Shown here: piece by piece, positions 24,508-36,230 of the stretch
Numbering within the stretch: position 1 is the stretch's first letter
How the letters are laid out: each line of letters begins with the position of its first letter
NCBI RefSeq assembly: GCF_030272615.1
Contig: NC_081406.1
Span: 401,276,939-401,340,938 of the forward strand
DNA from: Cryptomeria japonica
Taxonomy: Eukaryota > Streptophyta > Pinopsida > Cupressales > Cupressaceae
Length of the DNA stretch: 64,000 nt
Reading direction: 5' to 3'
Translations under genes and position numbers: made by a program
The notes under the pieces: model-generated
The model's database searches: none
What the model was told of the DNA's origin: nothing
Seen by the model: the letters and a program-made list of their open reading frames with translations, nothing else

Positions 24508-25428
24508 AAACTCTTAATGATCTTGTAAGCAAGATGAAGTAGGATAACATGGCCTTGAGGAATGAGATGCAAGATATGAATATGAGGTTTTGTAAAGATA
24601 TTGAAGATCGAAAAAAGAATGAAGATGACTTGGCTAGGAGAATCAATGATGCTGGAAATGAAAATCTAAGATTCAGTCATGAAAATGATATGTTGAAGAC
24701 AAATATAATTCACTTGGAGCATGATAAAACTGAACTCATGAGACAAAAATATTTCTTAGAAAATGAGTTGGCTACTGCAAATCAACACAAGGATAAATTC
24801 AAGAAAAGTTCAGAGGAACTTGATGACATGTTGAAAAATAAGAAACCTAATGGAGATACTAATGGCCTTGGCTTTGAAGTTGGTGAAAGCTCCGGTACTG
24901 CAAACAATCATGATCACAGTTTACCGGTAAGACAACCTAATGCCTACAAATTCAATGGAGAATGCTTTAACTGTAACAAGTATGGTCATAGAGAAAATCA
25001 ATGTAGATCTAGAAATTATCAGAACACCAATGCAGCCACCGGTCAATGTTCTAAATGCAACAAAGTTGGACATAATTCAGAAAACTGCAGAATGAGTGTA
25101 AGATGTTATGTTTGTGGAAGATTTGAATACAATATCTAATCAATGCAGAACACATACTGACATAGGATATGGAAAAGCTATTCATAAAAACAATGTGACT
25201 TGTTATGCTTGTAACAAGATTTGACATATTGCAAAATTTTGTAGAAGTAAGGCATCACTGGCAAATAACAAAGGACCCAGTTTGAAAGGTAAAGAGAAGG
25301 TTGAAGAAGTGAAGCAAAAATTTTCATAATAATGGATCAGAAAGTTAGATATGAATGTTAATGAAGCTATTCTTTCACTGATAGAACAGAGTATCACTCC
25401 ACTGGTAGGAGATTCTTCATCTAACTAA
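24508..25428 (+). pseudogene. ORF1 of element B, C-terminal part with CCHC knuckles
   Basis: Resumes the coiled coil after the LARD (MRFCKDIEDRKKNEDDLARR). The knuckles follow: CFNCNKYGHRENQC, CSKCNKVGHNSENC, a third (CYVCGRFEYN) destroyed by a frameshift near 25125, and CYACNKI-stop-HIAKFC, where Gly is a TGA codon. The tail ends with TAA at 25428. It is nucleocapsid-like by analogy with Gag zinc knuckles. Confidence 0.8.
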
Positions 25429-25730
25429 AAAGAAATCTTTTGGGGGTATGACAATGAATTGAAAAACATGCTAATTTACCCTTGGTTGATGGTGAGAAGT
25501 TGAAATACTTCTCTACCAGTAGATGTGTTAAGTTTCACTTAACTGGCAGACATTTAATGTGGTAGTTGAAGGAAATGAAATTATAAAGCAAGTGTTTTGG
25601 CTCTTTTTCATTCATCGACCATTCAAATTTCCTATGAGCGCAAAAATCCTGAGCGAAGGCATCCATAGCGAGAAGTGAAGCAAATCATTCAAGCACTCAT
25701 ACCTAAAGGCATATTAAGGTATTTATAACA

Positions 25731-28700
25731 ATGGCTTCCTCCTCTACACCTGAATTCATTGCAAACCCTACTGTAATTGAAGTTGTTAAGCGCCCTAGAC
25801 CCATATTTAAGATTATTCCCGAAATTGTGAAGAAATATGATACCCTAGGAGCATTCTGAAAAATACCTAAAGGAGTTGTATATGCTGAGGATCCTAGAAT
25901 CTACATACATTGTCATATAGAAGAACTAGGAGATGATTAAATTAAAAAAATGTACAGGACTGTTATATGTGATGTAAATGGAAATGTTAAACCGGAACAT
26001 AAGATAGTTAAAATTCTAGGTTTTGTGGAGATGCTTAGTATCCCTGATTTTCCAAAGGATGTTATAAGGATTGTGTTAAGTAGAGTTCATGGGGAGTTCT
26101 TTTGGTTGGATTCAATTCACAAGATAACCAAAGAAGCAGTTAGGGTAGTGACAGGCTTACCTTCCACCGGTAGCAGGTGTGACAAGACTAAAAAGGTTCC
26201 AAATGACACTGTAATGACCCTAACTGACACAACCTTTGACAAGAGATCCTTGAGAGTAAATGATGTAAAGGATGTCAATGTAAGGTTCATCAACATGATT
26301 CTTGGATAAAAAGTTACACATGCTAACAAATTAAACTCTGTTTCTAGCTTAAGTATCAAGAGTACCTAAGACATGGTAAACAATAATGCAAAGATTGACA
26401 TATGCGAATGGTTGAAGGATGAACTGATAGAAAATCTGAAGAAGATCAAAGGGGACAAGAAAGGGACTTTCAGATTTGGCAACTTACTTGTGTGTTTAAT
26501 GTTGTATATTACCAAGGAAGTACCTGGTATTGGTAGAAATGATTTTGGTTTTGACATACCGATAGGAAAACAACTTCTGGACATTCTGAACAACATGGGA
26601 GATGACAGAGAAAAGAACATAAATGAACACTTTTAGACATTAGAGGATAGAATGAAAACTAGGATAAGGCTATCTCAATCTATAGTAGATAAATATCAAA
26701 AGGAGATATGCTTTGTAATAAAGAAGTATGAGATTTGGATGGAGGCAATAGTTCTAAGGATTATTTGGGTTACGGAGATGGGATATGAGGCTGATGAGAA
26801 CATAATAGAAACTTATGCAAAAGCACTTATAAAAGCCCCTAAAGAACCAAATGAAGAAATATTTGGAAATGTGGAAACAATTGAAAGAAAAATTAAATCA
26901 CAAAAAAGAATAAAGAAAATTGATTAGATAGTTAAAAAATGAACAAGGTAGGCAAAAGAAATCAAGGAAGATGTATTGAATAAAACTGGTATTAAGGAAA
27001 GTGACTTGGAAGGATTACAACTGGAAACACATCTTTCACTGGTTGGTACCTCCTCTGATAGTGAAATATCAGAAGAGTTTAAAAGGGTAGTAAGGAAAGG
27101 GAAACCTTCACCAGTACCCGCTCCTACACCTAAGAGAGTAAGATAGAAACAACAGGAAGTTAGGCCACTCACAAAGAAGTTAACACCAAAGAATATAAAA
27201 TAAAAACAAGTTGTTCCTCCACTTGACAACCTTTTGAATGAGATAACGGAAAATGGTAACTTTTCAGACATTAGCAAGTTGTATGATACTTTTAACAGTG
27301 ATGAAAAGGAAAGCATTGAAAACAGTGTTATCCTACACTTGGATATCTACAAGAAATTTTTTATTGAGGTTGTAGATGATTTACCCAATGAGTTGTATAC
27401 AAGGTTAGAAGCAAGGAGAGCAAAAATTATTGAATTGGATAAAAAGATGAAGATAGAAAAACTACTTGCAGTTCACCTAGTAAATTCAACAGAAGAAATT
27501 TATGGACTGATAAGTGAGGCTAACCGGACTGTATTTTCAACCGGTCACCGACATGTAGCACTAATGGCTGGTAGAGTTAATGAGATCACAGAAGAGATAA
27601 GGATAAATGGGATATAATCTTTGTTGAGAAAGAGAAACAAGAAGAGCTTAAGAGACCAAAGACTTTTAAAGTCTATCAAAAAGAAAAGGATGAGGATAAG
27701 GGGAAAGGTAAAGTAGGTGGTCCTTCGAGTATAAAGATAACAAATAACTTACCCCCACCACTTTCTCATACTCCACCGGCACAAAATGTTGATACACCAC
27801 CGACAACAGAGAGTATGGAAACACCACATGAGGACACAAATCCTGATTCTGAGGTGTTGTACACAATAAATATTGACACACAAGAAGTTAACATTGTGGT
27901 TGATAAGGAAACAAGTGAGAAGAGAGATGTGGCAACTGAGCTACCAGTAGAAGACACTACAATTGAGACAAATATGGAGAATACAGTTGGAAACACTGAA
28001 ATTGGGACTGAACAACAAACTGAACAGGCAAGTGATTCCCTAGATATAGGAAAGGGAGATACCATTAGTATACATACTGATGCATCTACTGAGTCATCGA
28101 CACTGGACAATACTGAGGTGCAAATAGAAAAACCAGTAGTGGATACCACTGTATAATCATCAGAGGCACCATCAGAGAAACCATCAGTAGAGAGTACAGA
28201 GAAATAGGCAGAGACACATACAGAGAAATAGGTAGAGCAATAAGTTCATTCACAGATACATACAAAGACAGTGCCATCAGCTACAACTAAAAAACCTAAA
28301 CCTTTGGTAGTTGAAATGCAGACACAAACTGACCCTCCAGAGAAAGAGGAAAGCAAAGCTATTACTACCACTGACAGATTACAAATTGTGAAGGTAGTTT
28401 GGACAGTCTCTGGAACCTCCTTGACTCAATTTAGACCAACTAATGTGATAGAGGTATTATTAGATTCAATCAAGAAAATAACATATTATAATGCACTAGC
28501 ATATAAGGCTATTGATGACACCATACCAATTTTGAAGATGATTGCACCCAAGTGTAACATAGAGAATAAATATTCTTTAGGCCAATTAGACACATTGTCT
28601 AAGTACATAATCGGTAATCTTCTAACAATTGATCAAATCAATGAGGAGACTTTCAGAGAGAAAATGAATAAAGAGAAAGAAAAATTCTTTGAGGAAACAG

Positions 28701-29188
28701 TAAAGAAGAGTAAGGAACATATAGATACATTATTACCGGCACTAGGAAAGACAATTTTGGACTTCAAGAAATTGTATAGAAACAAATGTAAGACAAACAT
28801 TTTGATAGAGGATTTAGATAAAGAGATCAACAGAGCATAAAAGGAAATCAATGATATTCCTGATAATTTAATAGGTTCATCAAATTCAATATCAATAGAA
28901 GAACAGGAAATTACCGGCTTTGAATAGAAAATTGAAAATTTGAAAAAGATAAATAGAGATTAAGGTTTAAGGCAAAGGAACTGAAGTGTAGACTAGGTCC
29001 TAAACTAGATATCCTTATCTCTTTGAGAAAAGAGATTTCTGAGGCTCTTGTTCATTCCAGGACTTAAGACACTGAAAGAGAAAATGCACTTACTCACTGG
29101 TATAATCTAGAGGACTGAAGCAACACTAAAGGACAATGAAAGATTCTACAACAGTCTGAATGTTGCTTTTGTAACCGATTGGTTATAG
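25731..29188 (+). pseudogene. ORF2 of element B, unknown function, full-length but broken
   Basis: Starts MASSSTPEFIANPT at 25731. The order of parts matches A and C: N-terminal block with RVHGEFFWLDSIHKITKEAV and TGLPSTG; a helical block with IDICEWLKDELIENL and KKGTFRFGN; IIWVTEMGYE; a basic region; a helical segment HLDIYKKFFIEV; an acidic threonine/glutamate-rich stretch; and a tail with AYKAIDDTIPIL, the best marker of the C-terminal part. About 1,150 codons with many stops and a few frameshifts. No enzyme motif is seen and the family is not recognised. The position where A and C have TAG after ITK reads GAA here (ITKEVPG). The exact end is approximate. Confidence 0.72.
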
Positions 29189-29404
29189 GGATCATAACAG
29201 GAACTACACTCAATTGACATTGAATGACAACCTTTGTCATTGATGCCAAAGGGGGAGTAGTAGATGATGAGAAAAAGGAATAAGGATGAGAAAAATGTAT
29301 GACAAAAGAGATCATCTACTCAGGGGGAGCACACATTGATAGTTTTTGGTAAGACAGTTCTGGACAACACTTTTGGATATACTTTTTGGCTTTTTCTCAT
29401 GAGT

Positions 29405-29496
29405 GTTGCCATCAATGCCAAAGGAGGAGATTGTTGGCAAATGCACACTCCAATGAGAAATTGTAGGTGATTGAAGGTATTGTCATTGATGGAAAC
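29405..29496 (+). other. Polypurine tract and bracketing inverted repeat, element B
   Basis: Arm gttgccatcaatgccaaag (29405-29423) faces tattgtcattgatggaaac (29478-29496). Between them lie the tract ggaggagat and the 3' LTR start at 29432. An upstream purine copy (tgccaaagggggagtag) lies near 29240. Confidence 0.65.
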
Positions 29497-30178
29497 CTTA
29501 CAATCCTATGGCACCGACAGACACCAAAACAGGTAGTGGCAGTGGCAAAGATGTTTACCGATACCCTGATCGACAAGATTTTGTATTTAATTGTAAAAAA
29601 ATTTGTAAGCCGTCAAGGTGAATTGTATTAGGACTCATATAAGTATGATATCTTGTAAATCATTTGTAAGCTATGAAATATATGGAAGGAATGTAATAGG
29701 CAGATGTGAATATTAAGACAAACCTTGGAATAGGGTTTTGGAAGTTGTTGAGCTTAAACTGGTACTCAACCTGGCATAGCAGATGCTGAACCGAAGCAGT
29801 ACATGACATTGGATTTACATAATCCACTTTTGTAAGTCAGTGAGACTTCCTTTTTGTATTTAAGCAATGAGATTTAGGCAGTTGGCCTTTCTGCATGTGC
29901 AGGCCCCTATTGTAATAGTAATATTCACTTATTGGCCAGTGAGCAAATATTGTGGGTCATAAATCCCATCGAGGTTTTTCCCACACCGAGTTTCCTCGTT
30001 AAAAATATTGTGTTATGGTGTGCTTTCTATGTTGTGTTTATTGATCTTATTTACTGCGTTAATTTTGGTTTACCGGTACACTGTTTTGGCATGAAATTCA
30101 TTTAATAAGTTTAGAAAATGCATTAACCAGTTAGATACTGATTCACCCCCCCTCTCAGTATCTTTGGGAATCCTAACA
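29432..30178 (+). repeat. 3' LTR of element B (747 bp)
   Basis: TGTTGGCAAATGC to CCTAACA, similar to 10218-10988. The terminal hairpin is at 30133-30163. Confidence 0.88.
30133..30163 (+). other. U5 terminal hairpin with C-rich loop (element B, 3' LTR)
   Basis: Perfect nine-base arms agatactga and tcagtatct around ttcaccccccctc. Confidence 0.7.
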
Positions 30179-30276
30179 ATTGGATGTTTATATAGTCAAT
30201 GAGGCTCCTTTTTTTGATGTGACAACTGATTCACCCCCCCTCTCAGTTGTCCTCTGGTTATTTGAGTTGTCTAACA
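30179..30276 (+). repeat. 3' LTR of copia-2, last part
   Basis: Resumes after element B and ends TCTAACA at 30276. It holds the hairpin gacaactga / tcagttgtc (30221-30251), the same stem sequence as in copia-1, which supports assigning this piece to copia-2. Confidence 0.65.
30221..30251 (+). other. U5 terminal hairpin with C-rich loop (copia-2)
   Basis: Perfect arms gacaactga and tcagttgtc around ttcaccccccctc. Confidence 0.7.
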
Positions 30277-30501
30277 ATATCTTGGGTATCATCATGAGCA
30301 TGTGTGGTGGTAGTTCTTCTCCATGGGAAAGGATGACAATGGGGTTGTTCATGTGAGGTTCTATCATAATTGGCTTGAGAATGAGTGTATTTGGAATCTT
30401 AGATTTTTTTATGAAGGTGACTCAAGCACAAGACGTTATTTTTTGTTACCACTATTATAGGCCTCCTTTGTCTTGTATTAACTTGATTTATTTAATTTGT
30501 A

Positions 30502-30825
30502 TCATCCTCCAAAATTTGTGACATCAAAATCATGGGGTAGTCTTGTTCCACTTTGTGCCATAACTTGTAGGAAATATTGTCTATCCCTCTTTATGATTTT
30601 TTGAACCAATTTATTAAAATGGGGATCCATGATAGTTTCCTCAACTTCTAGAGAATCCATGAATACATTATCATTGTTGTCATTATTATCATTGTCTGGT
30701 ATATTACTGCGATTGTCAAATGGATTGTAGAATTTGTCTCCATCAAACTCATGCGATCTCATGTTTAAAGACCTTAAAGCTTCTTCAACTTCCCTTCTAG
30801 AACTTTGTGAATGGGTTTCAACCAT
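30502..30825 (-). pseudogene. Probable N-terminal Gag fragment of gypsy-like element
   Basis: 107 codons starting MVETHSQSSRREVEEAL, with an Asn/Asp-rich run (about residues 40-52) and then a short charged helix (KLVQKIIKRDRQYF). No conserved domain is certain. The call rests on its place after a gypsy LTR and leader. Downstream sequence to 30277 has lost its frame. Confidence 0.4.
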
Positions 30826-33237
30826 GGACTAAATTCTTGACCAAAAATGAAAGGTAGGATGAAAATGTAAAGACTATGGAAGACCAAGAGGTGTATGAAG
30901 TGTAGATGAATCTAGGGTAAACTTGCATTGTCCAAGAGTGTAAGATTAAAGTATGTATTCTTTTAGAGTAAGGTGTGGCTTTCAAAGAGATGATGGATTT
31001 CTTGATGAGGTAAGTTGACCTTGACTCAAGAAGACTGAATGAGACCCTAAGATGATAGATCTTGATGCAGAAATCACCTAGTATTGTGTTGTAGTATGTT
31101 TGTAAAGTGTGATGAGGACAAGCAAAGTAACCTTTTGACTCAAATTTGGAAAATATGTATGAGGGAAATGCAAGTGAAGGAAAGTGGTTGAGTATGTGTG
31201 ACCAAGACAGGTTGACTGAAAAATGAATCCCTATAGGAAGAAACCTTAGAAGCTTTTTGAATCTGAAAACTTAAGTTCCTTTTATTCTCGGGAATTTTAT
31301 GTAATCTCTTAATTGTGAACACAGATGTAGTTTTAACAAACCCAGACGTGATTTTTGATCCCAGATGCAGTTCTCTGGTGATAATGATAATTTTAGCTTG
31401 AAAGTCAAAGACACAATTTTGCTCTGCATAGACTTGATTTCAACAGTCATAGATGCATTGTTTAAACTAACAAAGACACAATTTTATGAAAATGTGATAA
31501 TTTCTTACTGATATTCTATTATAGATACAATTTTGTACTGCATAGACACGATTTATGAACACAAACGTGGTTTCATTAGTGACAAATGTGTTTTCTGATA
31601 CTTTGTGTAATTTTGTTTGATTTTGAAGTTTTTCAATGTGACCAAATCTTAATGTTTTTAACTCTTTTCATGGCAAGAGGACACAATAACAGTGAAGACT
31701 CAATGTTTGAAAATGTTTTGTCTAAAGGATAAAAAATGTTTCCAAATGTGAAATATCATGTGAATTTCTTTTGCATACACTTGAAAACATAGTAGACACA
31801 ATGTTTCTTTGTTTTTACTTGACAATGTTTGAGTGTTTTGATCATGCAAGCACAAAAACTAGGGCTGGCCAAGAAATAGTTATTGAATCTCACTTGGGGG
31901 TTACCCCGAGCTACGCAATTTAGAGTGAATACTTAGATGCTTGACCACACTGGCTCCACCCTTGGCACTCACTTCTCCAAGGCAACTAGGCACCAGTGCC
32001 CATGAAAAATCCTCGTGGCAAACTTTGTATCTCTACTAAGAACCATAAGAATGTGATCCGCTTCAAAGGTTCGACCTCCTGCGCCAAAAACTAGAATGTT
32101 TTTGGATTCTAACACAAAAAGTTGTCTAGTAAGGGCATTCATTTAGGTGGCTATAATTAACAACGTGTTACACTCTATTAAATGGAGGCCTCCCAAGCTA
32201 TAGAGGTTGTGCTCTATAGGGTTTATGGGGAGTCATAACGTTGTTATCAACATGTAAAACCCGTTGCTTGCAACTTTCATCACAAACACTTTTATTTATA
32301 GTGGCTTGGAAGAGCTTGGCTTTAGCTTGTTACCACTTAGTTTGTTTCCTCTCACTTGACCCTATGGGCTACTTGGGAGGCAGACCCTCTAAAAGGTAAA
32401 ACACAAAGAGCCTATTGGTCAGGACACAAAAGACACTTATTATTTTTAGAGCACCAATTGAAATGTTTGCTAAACTAAAGAAGACAAAGAAAGCAATTTC
32501 AAAATCAAGTCTTTGCCAAAGGTCTTACACCAAACTTGTTAGTAGTTTTGAAATGATACCCCTCCTGCAAGCACACAAGTTAGGTAAATTTTAGATCCAA
32601 AAGACTTTGTGAAATAGGGGCATTCAACAAGATGTTTTTCACCTTTTCAAACAACTACACCACTTCATTAGTCAGATCAAAAGAGGTTAGCTCCAAAAAC
32701 CAAATCTGAACACCCTAAATGAAAGCGGAAATGCAAAACTAAAAACACAGACGCAACAATACCAGACACAGGCACAGAAATAGATCACAGGCATAGACAA
32801 ATAGAACAGAGATGCAATTTCCAGATCTGAGACCTGCAAAATAGACAATAGAACATAGACACGATAGAAACCTGCACAGATGCGAGATCTGGACACAAAC
32901 ACAACAATACAGACCACAGACATGATTCTTGAAAACTGTAACTGCAAAAATGACCAAAAAATCTTGCAAAGACAAAAACGCAACAAAAGGCAACATAGAC
33001 ATCAAAAGAAATAGAAATGTGATTAGATGCTTCATAGATGCAACTTTAGGATGATAGATCTGCAAAAATAACAGAAAATAAAAAATGCAAAAAGAGCAAA
33101 TGCAAATGCAGAAATAAAATAGAGATGCAGTTAGATCTGTCATAGACGTGAAAGAATGGAAAATTGTTGCAATGTCAAACCTACAACTTTTTAAAACATA
33201 AAATCTGCAAACAAGGTGTCAAAATAAAGGGACAAGG
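30826..33237 (-). other. Long leader of gypsy-like element with repeated short words
   Basis: About 2.4 kb of non-coding sequence. Two segments (31320-31620 and 32700-33150) are built from degenerate words such as cagacacaa, agatgcaat and catagacac. Open frames on the minus strand here (32687-33419) are Cys/Phe/Val-rich low-complexity translations, not genes. Confidence 0.5.
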
Positions 33238-33258
33238 GTCCCACCGAGCGTGCCAAAA
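33238..33258 (-). other. Probable primer-binding region of gypsy-like element
   Basis: On the minus strand TTTTGGCACGCTCGGTGGGA follows the LTR end. This is unlike the initiator-Met site of the copia-type elements. The matching tRNA was not determined. Confidence 0.5.
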
Positions 33259-34030
33259 TGTATACGGTAAAAATGGATAGTGAAAAACAACAATATTGAA
33301 AGACTAACACAGATCCAACCACAATACCCTATCCTAACAATGAAAGTAATCCACCATAGAAAAATGAAGATATCTAAGACTATGCAAACAAACAAAATAA
33401 ACCAAAATATACCATTCACATGTCAAGTAGGGTTTCAATCTCCATTGATCGTGTTTGATATATTTTCTCTCAAATTTTATATATGCACAAGACCTCAACA
33501 AAGAAAGGAAATGTGGTTGATAGCTTGATCTCAAGAAGGCTTGATTGCATAAGGGATTTGACAATTAGGTGATTAGGGTTGATAAATGAAGGAGAGTATC
33601 CTCTTATATAGAGAACATTGTAAGAAATGAAGGGATGAGATTGAGAGGTGTAAAGATAAATGGTCAACTAGAATTAAAAGGTAGGTAGAGGAAATAAGAA
33701 AATAATGAGAGGGTAGGTAGTGTAGGAATTAAGAGATGAGTGACATGTGTCATTGGTAGAAAAGGCTAATGAGTTAATTAATTAAATAAAGATTTATTCA
33801 ATTAATAGAGGAAGTGGGATCAATTAAATAAATAAAATATTTATTTAATTTAGGAAAAGGACAATTTAAATAAATAAAAGTATTTATTTAAATTAGGAAA
33901 GGCTTAGAAGAAGATTAATGAATTAATCAAATAAATAAGAATTTATTTAATTAATAGAAGACTTAGGATAAAATTGTTAAATAAATAAAAATATTTATTT
34001 AATTAGACAGGACAATTTTAGGTGTCTACA
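33259..34030 (-). repeat. 5' LTR of gypsy-like element (772 bp)
   Basis: TGTAGACACC (at 34030) to CGTATACA (at 33259). The part from 33775 to 34016 holds three or four degenerate AT-rich repeats, each with a self-complementary core of the type aaataaat...atttattt. No second LTR is in the window. Confidence 0.65.
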
Positions 34031-35143
34031 ATAACTACTATGACCCCCACCAAAGGAAGGCAACTTCTACAAGATGTTGGTGTTATTATTGTGCTCGGAT
34101 GGGACATGGGTTTTTCTATGTTGTTCAATAGTTTTGTGAAGAATCATGATATTCAAAAGAAAATGTTAGCAAAATATGTTGATAAAATTTATTCTGGTTC
34201 TGGTTTTGATCCTGACAAAAAAGTGTTGTTGCAGCGGCCTTTGTACCCAAGAAATAAAATGCCTACATTGGTGGAAACTGACAAAGTGTTTGGTCACATT
34301 ATGGTCTAGAGAGTCGATGAGACAAATCTACTAGATATAATAGATTTAAATTTGAATGTGGCACAATTTACTAAAGCACAAATCAAGCATGTGGTTAAGG
34401 AAAGAGATATGTGTAAAGAAAAGTATGAGAAAGCATAAGAACATAGGCTCCAACTTGAAGAAAAAATGATCACTGATAAGGAAGAATTCTCATTTGAATG
34501 AGAAAAATAGATAACTGAAGCATTACAAGATACAAACTATTGGAGGTACCAAACATAAATGCTTTAGAAAACATTAAAGAAAAGGGAGGAACAAAAGAAA
34601 AAAACCACATATGACATGATGGTAGGATTGGTCACTCGCAGGTTTAATGAAATGATAATATATGCTAATTATTACTAGAGAACCTATAATATAATAACTT
34701 TCGGAGCTTTGCAGGAACATGCTAGACTTAAAGAAAGAGTGAAAGGGATACTTGACAAAGTGCAGGATCCTAAGTCTTCCAAGCTACTAAAGGATATCAA
34801 AAAGTTGTGGTCTAGACATAGGGAATACCATGAGGATCTAGAAGATAACATGAGTCGAGAAGACATAGAATATAGAGAAATCTTCACGAACATACTGAAC
34901 AACAAAGATGGCACACCTATTCCCCAAGAACAATAGAGAGAGTTTCTACCATAGGAATTTCCATGAGCACTGGATGATATAAATGATGAAGAACATGTTC
35001 TAGATAGCATGAAGATCATATTGAATAGGATTTATAGGAAGGAGTATGTTATGAGACATTTTGTCTCAAACATTAATACTTATAAGGAGTAGGAGTACAT
35101 AGATCATCTAGGGGCTGTTAATTTGTTCTTGTTAAATCGTTAA
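34031..35143 (+). pseudogene. Unidentified ORF, one frame with 11 stops and no frameshift
   Basis: A single frame can be followed from the gypsy LTR edge to TAA at 35141-35143 (about 370 codons). Eleven internal stops are present, mostly TAG, and no indel is needed. Visible parts: a hydrophobic/basic N-terminal stretch (GWDMGFSMLFNSFVKNHDIQ), a charged coiled-coil middle (KHVVKERDMCKEKYEK; LQEHARLKERVKGILDKVQD) and an acidic tail (DLEDNMSREDIEYREIF). The N-terminus was lost to the gypsy insertion. I do not recognise the protein. The coiled coil suggests a structural, perhaps Gag-like, element protein. Confidence 0.55.
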
Positions 35144-36230
35144 AAGACTTGTTTAGTTAGTTACACTATGTAGCTAAATTATGTTTCATTTTCAAAAGAT
35201 GTGATGTTTCAAGTTTGCTTGATCTGTCCTTATAAAGGGAAGATTGTTTGTTTTATATGACATATAAAAAAATATACTTATATATATCTCTGCAAGTAAT
35301 ACAATTAGCTAGCTTTCATATCTGAGTTGTGTGAAGATTATGGTGGATATTTTTTAGAGTTAAATATTTTATTTTTATTCAAGTAATCAAAGTTTGTTCT
35401 AGTATTTTCTTGTGCACAATGGCTGTTTTATTATTTTCAATTTTCAAAATCAAGGATTGTGTGGTTTGATCAAGGAAGATTTCTATTCTTGGATGATTAT
35501 TGTGTGTGCTTCTTTCAAGGAAAGATTAAATGCATGCATAGTAGTTGTCATAATATAAATTTAACCATCAAGTATAAGGAAATGATCAATTGATAGTTTC
35601 ATACCAGGTGTGAAATTAAAAATTTTCTAACAAGGAGAATATAAGGAAAGAGATTCGCTTGTCTTTAAGCCCAATCGATGAAGAAGGCATTGATCAAAAT
35701 CTAGCATTCAATAATCCAGAAATTTTGTTTACTTTATTTTATTTTTTAGTTCCATACAAGTAGGAAATAAGAGTAGGGCTAGAAGTTAAATTGACTTATC
35801 CAAGAAGTTCATACCATTATGAGGTAAATAGGAGATATATTAAAGGAGGATCAAGTCTGTTGAATTAGAAGGCACGCCCACCTAGGCCTTGCAGTACCTA
35901 AAGTGAAGGGAATTAAAACCAAATTGGTTATTCCAACAGTTGGCCAAAATTGATTTCTTAACTCAATCATAGAGCCTGGCATTCTCTTAGAATTTGGCAA
36001 TCTATAATCTTGAGCTCCAACATGAGTAATGGCAGGATGAAGTGACCTTAGCTTCAAAATCTCAAGGAAAGTACTCACTACTACCCTTTATGTTAGAACC
36101 CTTTTGCATGGTTGTATGTTCTTAGCTTTTTTCCCCTCGGCTTGAGCATGGTGTGAGTGGATCTTTGTTTTGTGAGGACTCATGTATTATTATTTGAGGT
36201 GTATTCCTTCTTGTTGGAGATCAATTTCAT
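35144..36230. other. Unassigned stretch after the unidentified ORF
   Basis: AT-rich, with a possible TATA motif (cttataaagg near 35230). A minus-strand open frame at 36078-35851 (75 codons) has balanced composition but no motif I recognise. It may be part of the older element to which 34031-35143 belongs. Confidence 0.35.

Larger units (their letters stand above)
10218..30178 (+). mobile_element. Element B: pol-less two-ORF LTR retrotransposon, interrupted by a LARD
   Basis: Same family as A and C. Order: 5' LTR 10218-10988, primer-binding site, ORF1 (11060-11252 and 24508-25428), ORF2 25731-29188, 3' UTR, polypurine tract, 3' LTR 29432-30178. Excluding the nested LARD and one copy of its target duplication, the element is about 6.7 kb. 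From ORF2 to the 3' LTR there is no room for, and no trace of, pol. Flanks gtctg (10213-10217) and attgg (30179-30183) do not form a target duplication. The outer flanks nevertheless rejoin as one copia-2 LTR, so B did insert there, and the flank has mutated or been altered by recombination. Confidence 0.85.
30277..34030 (-). mobile_element. Ty3/gypsy-like element, 5' end only
   Basis: Reading leftward: LTR 34030-33259, a primer-binding region, a 2.4-kb leader and the first codons of a probable Gag (30825-30502). The element stops at about 30277, where it meets the copia-2 LTR end. No pol remains. Class assignment rests on the TGTAGACACC LTR start and on the primer-binding context TTGGCACGCTCGGTGGGA, which differs from the initiator-Met type of the other elements and resembles sites used by plant gypsy elements. 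Confidence 0.6.

Noticed and set aside
27666-28277. Ser/Val-rich minus-strand frames
   Set aside because: They are antisense shadows of the acidic, low-complexity part of ORF2 in element B; the same shadows occur over A and C.
32687-33419. Overlapping Cys/Phe/Val-rich membrane protein frames on the minus strand
   Set aside because: They fall in the repeated-word leader of the gypsy-like element and have low-complexity composition.
35851-36078. Host exon on the minus strand
   Set aside because: Composition is protein-like but there are no clear splice sites, no neighbours and no recognised motif; left as part of an unassigned stretch.
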